DNA of 64,000 bases from contig OY730175.1 of NCBI GenBank assembly GCA_963422465.1, positions 682,001 to 746,000 on the forward strand, written 5' to 3'. The translations under genes were made by a program, and so were the position numbers. The notes under the pieces were generated by a model, which made no database searches, was not told where the DNA came from, and was given only the letters and a program-made list of their open reading frames with translations. Positions 55,657 through 64,000 of this stretch are shown in pieces; position 1 is the first letter of the stretch, and each line of letters starts with the position of its first letter. This stretch comes from Lichina pygmaea. Lineage: Eukaryota > Ascomycota > Lichinomycetes > Lichinales > Lichinaceae.

Positions 55657-55941
55657 AGGTAGAGGGGGTGTCCTCGTGCTGAAGGATCAGGAGAAGGGAG
55701 ATGACACCGGTTTAAAGATATTCCTTGTGATGATACTGCTCACGTCGTGGTAAGGCATGCCAGTACCCAAGCTACCCCCAAGTATCGTACGTAACGTACA
55801 TACATACCAGTATCAGTAGGTACAGTACCGGTACCGTACGTATGCAGTATCGATAATTGTGCAGTACGGTAACTCGCACTAAAGCAAGTGGACCACCGAG
55901 TACTTCCGTAGAATCACGAAAACCGCAGTCTTTCCACAGAC
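55657..55941. promoter_or_regulatory. shared divergent promoter of RRD1 and RRP46
   Basis: Only 285 bp separate the two start codons. The middle (55785-55870) is packed with palindromic GTAC words (CGTACGTAACGTAC, GGTACAGTACCGGTACCGTACG) and one ATCGAT core, which fits binding of dimeric factors or simply a local repeat. Regulation is inferred from position. Confidence 0.55.
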
Positions 55942-56960
55942 ATGATCCCCACCTCTGCAGCTTCTCACGTCCAGCTCTCTCCTCTAAACCGGGCCGACGG
56001 CTCGGTGACCTACACACATCAGGGCTACACCATCGTCGGGGCCGCCAACGGGCCGGTCGAGGTGCAGAGGCGGGATGAACTTCCCGAGGAGGCTACGGTC
56101 GATGTCACCGTGAGACCTGCGACCGGGGTCGGCGGTGAGTTGTCGTCCGGGCTATCGGTCGTCTCCCAAGCCCGTGAATAGAACGGTTCTCGTACGAGAG
56201 AGAGGCGAAGCTGACGACGACGACGACGACGACGACGACCGTCTTCCGGCACTGGTCAGGAGTGGGCGAACGACGTTTCGAAGCCATCATTCATGCTACT
56301 CTACGCCACGTCGTCCTCGTGCACAACTTCCCGAGGAGCTTGATCCAGGTGGTGCTCCAGGTGGTGCAGACGCCTGGCGACGCAAGTCACGGCGACAAGG
56401 GCATCCTGTCGCCAACAGGATATGGACATGTTCAGACTTCCTTTGTGAGCCAGGTCGCCAAGTCGTGGCCTCTCATCCTGTTGGTGAACCTTGTCTGATC
56501 TGCTTCTTCATAGAACCTTCCGCTCCTGCCCGCTCTCCTCCAAGCAGCGATTCTCTCGTTGCTGTCGGCCTCGATACCGCTTTCCATGGCATACGTCTCG
56601 ACCTTCGCCATCGTGCTCTCCTCCAACCGCACGGTAATCGACCCACCCCCCTCCATGCTACTCAGGCAGCAGGTAGATGATGAAGAGGTCGTCTCCATAC
56701 ACGTCCTGGCGTTTTCATCCCACGGGGACCTGTTGGTCGCCGAAAGTGAAGGAGAGTTCGACCCGGATGTCTGGGAGGAAGTGCATGATGGGGCCAAGAA
56801 GTTCTGCTGCTCGTCGCGTGGCAGGAGCAGCCATGGCGAAGGAGAGGAAGAGATGGACATCGATGATGCGAAGAAAGAGGAGGGGCTCGAGGACAAGCTG
56901 AGGGATGCTGTGGGAACACACGTCAGGAGAGAATTGGGTTGGAAGGAAGGAGAACGATGA
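55942..56960 (+). CDS. RRP46: exosome complex subunit Rrp46
   Basis: Three exons (55942-56134, 56260-56444, 56514-56960) give 274 aa. The RNase PH fold reads LSPLNRADGSVTYTHQGYTIVGAANGPVEVQRRDELPEEATVDVTVRPATGVGG-VGERRFEAIIHATLRHVVLVHNFPRSLIQVVLQVVQTPGD...NLPLLPALLQAAILSLLSASIPLSMAYVSTFAIVLSSNRTVIDPPPSM. It forms part of the six-subunit RNase PH-like ring of the nuclear and cytoplasmic exosome, which threads RNA to Rrp44/Rrp6; the eukaryotic ring itself is catalytically silent. The first intron (125 nt, phase 1) holds a GAC trinucleotide run near its acceptor; the second (69 nt, phase 0) joins HVQTSF to NLPLL. An acidic insert (GEGEEEMDIDDAKKEEGLEDK) precedes the C-terminal helix. All junctions keep frame. 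Confidence 0.92.
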
Positions 56961-58230
56961 GACGGACGGGCTGCCACAGCGATCGCGTGGTGACTTGATC
57001 ACCGCGAGCAAAAGAGCGTCGCGATGGGAGCTTGTCTCGAGGTCGGACTACCCTAGAAGACGACGTCAACGAAGCCTGATGCACCTGGGCTCAGAGAGCC
57101 ATCGAAGCTCCTACCTGCCTGTCGGTGAAGGTGCTCCTTCACGTCTCGGAGCCATCACTGGCAGGCCAGACCTCGAGAACAACTCGAAGCGAGATGATAC
57201 ATCCTCTACGGCCCATCAGAGAAGAAAGCCGTTCAAGTGGAGGAGTACGTGGCCCCTGCTGCTGCAACCTCCTTTCAGTGCTGGGACGAGACAATCGGCG
57301 AACAGAAGGAGCGCAGGCAGATTGCTGTCAAGACAACATGAGCACCATCATCATCATCGTCAGACTGGAACCTAATGGTCTTGGAACGTTGACAAGATTA
57401 AAACTACATTCAAGGTGTGTTCCGGAACTGAGTGGATGGTAACAAAGGTGGTGAGATGTCCTCCACTGGCGGCGTACAGCACCCAGCACCTCCATACTCA
57501 TGTATACAGCCAAGTGTTACAGGCCCAACACACGATATGTGTCAGACTGTAGGGAGTTTGAATCAATCAATCAGCCCTCCATTGTAAGTGACTGCAGATC
57601 CCGCATACGAGGGCGCCGTAGGTACTGTACCAGTACAGCAGGCTGTACAGGACGTAACGTACCACTATATCATGTGAGAATGACGTGAATCATCGTAGAT
57701 TACGTCAGCGGGGCTTCGCCGCTGAACGGCCGAAGGTCTGAAACTCATCTGAAAGGCAAAGAAAAACAAGCGACAAGAATGCTGGGAGGACCGGATCATT
57801 ACTCAGCGCCTTCGACCCCGTTCCTGCCCTAGCGGAAGCAACGTGACGACAAGCCGAAGCGGCTATGGATCCAGTGAAGCTTCACGATGTTTCGTCCTCC
57901 AGGCCGCAGCTCCGCAAAAGGCAACCGCCTTCGAGTGCTTGATTGGGAAGGTCAGAATCGACGAAAAGGCGGCGCTGCTGTCTCGACGCCGCTGCGTCAG
58001 GTCAAGACTGCGACCTGGTGCCAAACTGGCAACTATATATCGCAGGGTTGACGCTCGGAACGCTCCGGCCACCTGGATCACACCCTGCTGCAGCCTCCGT
58101 CCAGGGTCTGGTCGAATCCGGTCGCGGAAAGTTGCGCGCGGGTGACAGCTGCCGCATCCCATCACACAGATCGACGCAAGCTCGAACACGGGCTCGCGTC
58201 CCGTCTTCAGCATCTCGCACACGCTCCCGT

Positions 58231-58262
<32 letters not shown>

Positions 58263-58886
58263 GGCCTGCTACTCGTCGGTCTGTCAGATCTTCGACGGCC
58301 TCGCGACGGAGAACCGGCAACGATAAAGGCCCCGGCGACCCCGCCAAGCTGCACCGAGCTCCCCTGCGCAGAGATCTCCCGGAATCGATTCGTGAACGAC
58401 CACTCCGTATCGCGGGCGATATTGGAAGGATTTGGACTTGGCAGAAGTGAGTCGCACCCGGCCTCGCCATCTCGGTAGCAGATGAGCTCCCGAGGCGCAG
58501 TCTCCGCATCGAGCTAATCGACTCGGGATGGCGTGCATGGTCTCTACACGTGCTGACGTTCAGGGCATGCAGACCCGCCAACCAGCGTCGCTCGCCCCAT
58601 CGGATCTCCGAATTCATCCCGCCATCGGTCAACGACTGAATCCGACCCACAACGTGACATCGGATAACTCGGCGCGGGGGAACGGAAGAGGGAGCTACCG
58701 TGCGAGGGGTGACTCAACACCTGCATCCTCCTGGGCGAAGGTGCAGATTATCGCGCATCGCGAAGAGATATTGAGTTTGACCAAAGGACGCAATTGGACG
58801 CCTTCACCGCTCAGCCAGAGGACCTGGTCCAAGCTCGAGCATACGTACCACTCCCGAGTTGACGGGGCCTTCCCTCTTTGCACCCC
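56961..58886. other. spacer with a 29-bp poly-C tract
   Basis: No gene recognised. Notable are the poly-C tract (58233-58261) and GTAC palindromes near 57630-57665. Short frames on both strands are unsupported. The part after about 58650 is probably promoter and leader of the NAD kinase gene. Confidence 0.45.
58233..58261 (+). repeat. poly-C homopolymer tract
   Basis: 29 consecutive C residues; the longest homopolymer in the window. Copy number at such tracts is unreliable in assemblies. Confidence 0.8.
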
Positions 58887-60279
58887 ATGGCAGCCGCCAC
58901 GCATACTCCCACGCGGTCGTCCGGCGCTCCCGCCCTGACGGGCCTGCGGGGGTCCGCGGTTCCCAGGGTCGACACGTCGGACTGGGTCTCGAGCCGTCCC
59001 AGCGCCCTCCAGGTAGCCCCTCCGCCGTCGTCGGGTGCGCCGCAGTTTCCATTGACACCGGCGCCGACGCCGGTCGAAGAAGACTCGAAGACGTCATCGC
59101 CCGGGTTCGAAAGGGCCGCCCCAATCTCGCGCACCAGCGGGGCAGTGACTGATGCGGACGCGGACGCGGACGCTGATGCTGATGCTGATGCTGACGCTGA
59201 CGGTGCGGTCTTGCCTCTAAGACGGATCGCGCCCTCCACCGCCGTCGCCCACTCGCCCAGGCTCGTCTTGCCGGCGCCTCGTCAGGACGGAGACGGCAAG
59301 CAGCGCAGCACGTTCGGCGACCGCCGCAAGAATGCATTGTCCGTCGGGGCGCTGCCCTGCCGTCCGGTGCTGGGCCTAGGTCCACCATCGACAGCGTCGC
59401 AGCCGACCGGTCGGGATCGAAACCGCAGTCACAATCTCACGATCGCGCCCGCTCCGTCGTCCTTGTCGCCTGCCGCCAACGGCGTCGATCACGGTCGACC
59501 GCAGACGGCACGCCTGGCGAGGACCAGCTGGCGGCAGCCGCGCCCACCGTCGTTGACGAACCTCGGCTGGGACGTACCGTCGGCGGACCTGGACTCGTTG
59601 ACGGCTCGACCGTCGATGCTGCAATCGCCGTGCTTCTTCCACCGACGCTTTGATGACGCCGTCAACCTCGACCGCGTCGTCGAGGAGATCTCCGGGGACG
59701 AGGGCATGTCGCACTCGCGGCTGATGCAGACGGCGACGGGGGTGCGCGAGGTGTCCAAGCAGCTCCGTCGACGTCCGATCAAGCGCGCCGTGCGGACCGT
59801 CTTGATCGTGACCAAGGCGAGGGACCACGACCTGGTCACGATGACGAGGGAGCTGGCCGAGTGGTTCATGAGCACGCCCAGATACGGTTCGGGTCTCGGC
59901 GTCCGCGTCTACGTCGACGCCAAGCTGAGACACTCGAAGCGCTTCGACGCGGCCGGCCTGGTGCAGAAGAACGGCCGTTTCGAGGAGCTGCTCGACTACT
60001 GGACCCCGCATCTCTGCTGGAGCTCGCCGGACCGGTTCGATCTCGTGCTGACGCTCGGCGGCGACGGCACCGTCCTGTTCACGAGCTGGCTCTTCCAGCG
60101 CATCGTGCCGCCGGTGCTCAGTTTCAGTCTAGGCAGCCTTGGCTTCCTCACCAACTTCCAGTTCGACGACTACCGCGAGCACCTCGATCGGGTCATGGGC
60201 GATGCCGGCATGAAGGTCAACCTCCGGATGCGGTTCACGTGTACGGTGTATCGGTGCAAGAACCGGCCGTCGGACGGCA

Positions 60280-60317
<38 letters not shown>

Positions 60318-61234
60318 GGCGCCCAGGGAGCGGATGACGTCGAGCCGCCCGAGCTCGAGCAGGGCGAGCAGTTTGAGGTCCTGAACGAGGTCGTCATCGA
60401 CCGCGGTCCGTCGCCGTATGTCTCGAATCTGGAGCTGTACGGCGACGACGAGCTCTTGACCGTCGTGCAGGCGGATGGCTGTATCTTTTCCACCCCGACC
60501 GGTGAGTTCTGCCGGCGGATGTCTTCGCGGCGGAAGCACAGGCTGACTTTTGGGGTTTTCCCCTCCTTCTAGGCTCGACGGCATACTCTCTCTCCGCCGG
60601 CGGCTCTCTCGTGCATCCCGACATCCCGGCCATACTGCTGACGCCGATCTGCCCGCACAGCCTCTCGTTCCGGCCCATGCTGCTGAACGACAGCATGCTG
60701 CTGCGCGTCTGCGTGCCGCATCAATCGCGCGCGACGGCGTACTGCTCCTTCGACGGCAAGGGCCGCATCGAGCTGAAGCAGGGCGACCACGTGACGATCG
60801 CGGCCAGCCAGTTTCCGTTCCCGACGGTGCTGTCGCAGTCGTCGGAGTGGTTCGACAGCATCGGACGCACGCTGCGATGGAACAGCCGCAGCAGCGTGCA
60901 AAAGGGCTGGAGCGCCAAGAGCAACGCGAGCGGTGACGCCGGCGCGGGTGCACCGAAGAGCAGAGGACGGACGGCGGACGAGGGCGCGTACATGGGTGTC
61001 AACGGGCGGAGTCGGCACGACTCGGCGGGTACAGTCACGGAGGAGGAGGAGGAGGAGGAGGAAAAAGTCAGGAAAGAGCGACACTATGGCAATGTCACTG
61101 ACGACGACGACGACGACGGCGACGACTACTACAGCGAAGACGATCACGAGGGCGAGTACGTGGACGGGGCCAGCGACGGGGGCGAAGCGTGGGACATAGA
61201 CACGGATACCGCTGACGGTGACATGTACGGCTAG
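58887..61234 (+). CDS. UTR1: ATP-NAD kinase, Utr1-type
   Basis: Two exons (58887-60501, 60573-61234) give 758 aa. The catalytic core has VRTVLIVTKARDHDLVTMTRELAEWF, the nucleotide/phosphate motif LTLGGDGTVLFTSW (GGDG about aa 391-394), [97 protein letters not shown]; the phase-1 intron (71 nt) cuts the TPTGSTAYS motif. The enzyme phosphorylates NAD(H) to NADP(H) in the cytosol. The core carries an insert with 12 consecutive Arg (about aa 466-477; alternating CGT/CGC, 60282-60317) where most orthologues have a short variable loop. The N-terminal 250 aa is disordered with a (Asp-Ala)n run (about aa 90-108), and the C-terminus has poly-Glu and Asp-rich stretches. Start ATG is the first in frame. 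Confidence 0.94.
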
Positions 61235-61539
61235 TCGACTTGACAGTGCCGTGTGGAAGGATCGATCGGAGAGCTCTACAGTATATACATGCGTACAGGA
61301 GATTTTTTTTTTATCTTGACATGATGAGAGAAAGCTGTACAGTACTGTACTGTACCATAGTATACGGAGTACTGTACTGTACCACACTATACTGTACTAC
61401 GTAGTACATACATCCCATCCATGAGACGATCAGCCTGATCTGAGCGGGGAGGGAGAGCCGCACCCACGTACTAGTACGTGCCTGTACATGGAGATTCTTC
61501 ATAGTCTGTCAGAGCTGTACACACAAGTAACGTAGCATA

Positions 61540-61585
61540 CAGTCTGTCCGTCTGTCCGTCTGTCCGTCCGTCTGTCCGTCCATCC
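61540..61585 (+). repeat. TCTGTCCG octanucleotide array
   Basis: Five or so tandem copies of TCTGTCCG with a half-unit variation and CCATCCATG at the end. Confidence 0.8.
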
Positions 61586-62318
61586 ATGAAAACTATTCCA
61601 ATGGTCTGGGAGATGTGTATTCCAAGCCAGCGCACCTCCGTTACTCCATACGCCCGTAATTGCGAGAGAGAGCAAACCAAGGGCCAGCAGAGACCAGTCG
61701 TCAGAGCCTCTCTCTAGGAGTCCTAGCCTAGCACTGTGGCCAGTACCGTACCGGTACCGGTACCGTAGAGATAAGAGAAAAGGATTCTCAGACTCTAGAA
61801 GGATCTCTAGTACAAGTACGGAGTACCGTAGAGACTTGGGACTTTGAGAGTCAGTGAGGGCAGGGGCTATTATCTGGTGTCTGCAGGTAAGATGTGTACG
61901 GTACGGTACCGGTAGATGTGTAGATTGGATTTGCTGAGAATTAGGAGAAGTTGTGAAAGCCTGCTACGGAAGTACTACAGTACCGTACGTACCAAGCTAA
62001 GCAGCCCTGAGTTAGGGTGGGGTCGGGTTGATGTGTGGACTGGGCTCAGACAGTACCGTAATCATGTCGAGATTTAGGAAAGTTTTGGCATCTCCGAGAA
62101 GTGAAAAAAGCTGTCGCTGTGGCGGAACGTACGGAACCGTACTGTAAGCAGCTTCATGCTCACCAAACTGCGGGGGCAACTTGGCATGGGAGTTGTCGCA
62201 CCTGACTAAGCAGGTCGTGCGCAGTCGCACCGAGGTGTCAGGCAGATGCCCGCCACAGTAGCCTTTTAAGGTTCGGAGCTCCGTAGCCGACTCGCGACCG
62301 ACTGCGTGTGACAGCTGT

Positions 62319-62319
<1 letters not shown>

Positions 62320-62368
<49 letters not shown>
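62320..62368 (+). repeat. ACT trinucleotide microsatellite
   Basis: About 15 perfect ACT units; open in all frames as a trivial result. Confidence 0.9.
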
Positions 62369-62430
62369 TGTCTACTCCGTACTGCTACTGGTACATAAAC
62401 AAGAAGGAATTCCATTCTGAGAGAGTGGCT

Positions 62431-62463
<33 letters not shown>

Positions 62464-63160
62464 TGTGTGTGTGTGTGTATGTGTGGGTGTGTGGAAGTAA
62501 GAGGGTTTTTCTTCCGGCTAATAATAGATCAAGCCACCTGGGCAGTGCAGTACAGAAGAAAGTACAGAGTCTGGGTCGAGGTAATTACTCTATAGTGGGT
62601 GTCCACTTGTAGGGAGAGTCGAGAGAGAAGATGTGGCTGGTGGAGCTGACTGCTTGTTGTAGAGAGTTGAGAGTTGAGAGGACAGAGGACAGAGGACTCG
62701 ATGAGGTGTTTGTAGTGTTACTTTTTGTTATAGTGACTGTAAGATGCGAGGAATATGTAGATTGAGAATGATGGTGGGGATGATGAGAAGAGCGAGGATG
62801 ATGAGGATGAGGATGAGGATTATGATGATGATGACGAGACCAAGTGTGAGGATAAGAAGGGTGATGAGAATGATCATCAGGACAATGAGGATATAGGTGA
62901 GGATAACCCTTGGTAGTGGCCACGTCAACAGCAACGACAACAGCAGCAGATAGCCACAGCGATGGGTGGGGACAAAGACAGTGGCAACAATGATGATAAT
63001 GATGGTGACCGATGACAACAAGGACAGACAGAGATCCATGGCATCACTTCCCCCCCCCCCCCCCCCCCCCATAAAGCCAGACAGATGAACCAAAAGAATG
63101 CACAACAGAATCAAAGAAGAGCAGAGAAAAGGTTCAGAAAAGTGAAAAGAGGTGCTCTCG

Positions 63161-64000
<840 letters not shown>

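Larger units (their letters stand above)
61235..63160. other. microsatellite-rich spacer
   Basis: No gene seen. Contains interleaved GTACAGTACTGTAC palindromes (61333-61410), a TCTGTCCG array (about 61540-61585), GGTACC-type words (61742-61768, 61895-61915), an ACT run (about 62320-62368), a GA run followed by a GT run (62430-62480), GAT/GAG triplets (62760-62850) and a 21-bp poly-C tract (63050-63070). The last part is the 3' flank of the mannosyltransferase gene. Confidence 0.6.

Noticed and set aside
61333-61410. Long imperfect GTACTGTAC palindrome taken for a replication origin or terminator
   Set aside because: It is of the same GTAC type that fills most spacers. Nothing specific supports an origin.

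Overview
The window is nuclear DNA of a filamentous ascomycete (Pezizomycotina). This rests on protein families and gene structure: a PA/TM/RING-H2 ubiquitin ligase, a Yox1-type homeobox protein, a CDC14 phosphatase, a Utr1-type NAD kinase, an RRP46 exosome subunit, a PEX4 conjugating enzyme, an RRD1/PTPA protein and an Anp1/Mnn9-family mannosyltransferase, all cut by short introns (mostly 49-91 nt, GT-AG). The species cannot be named from sequence alone. Conserved genes are GC-rich. Spacers and mobile DNA are poorer in GC and crowded with GTAC-type palindromes, homopolymer G/C tracts and microsatellites.

Layout. 0.7-3.4 kb: membrane E3 ligase. 5.7-6.8 kb: a repeat-exon gene whose middle exons arose by exon-plus-intron duplication. 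7.4-8.2 kb: a long inverted-repeat (foldback) element. 9.6-11.5 kb: an unrecognised gene on the minus strand. 12.8-13.9 kb: an RRT8-like membrane protein. 15.7-18.2 kb: a DUF4185-like secreted-protein gene that looks eroded. 19.8-20.9 kb: a methyltransferase. 21.1-22.5 kb: a gag-only Ty1/copia-type fossil with 165-bp LTRs. 23.8-28.5 kb: homeobox factor, then a polyamine-oxidase-type flavoenzyme. 29-43 kb: a transposon-rich block holding two copies of one structured terminal-inverted-repeat family (one carrying a nested LINE), a second LINE, a 1.4-kb run of changing short-unit repeats, a GT8 glycosyltransferase and CDC14. 43-48 kb: a long spacer without a recognisable gene. 48-64 kb: a dense run of a proline-rich cell-wall-type protein, PEX4, RRD1, RRP46, NAD kinase and the 3' part of an Anp1/Mnn9 gene.

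The genes do not form an obvious pathway cluster; they look like separate housekeeping and regulatory loci. Layout links are local: RRD1 and RRP46 are divergent over about 285 bp, and PEX4 and RRD1 are convergent.

The strongest unusual observations are: (1) a non-autonomous TIR family whose two ends each carry tandem hairpins that stay paired although the stem sequence differs between copies; (2) a LINE insertion proved by a 14-bp target duplication and by an empty paralogous site in the same window; (3) exon-plus-intron tandem duplication with phase-1 symmetric exons; (4) homopeptide insertions inside conserved enzymes; (5) unusually long introns and a 21-nt last coding exon at the right end. 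No search or alignment software was used; family names come from motifs read by eye.
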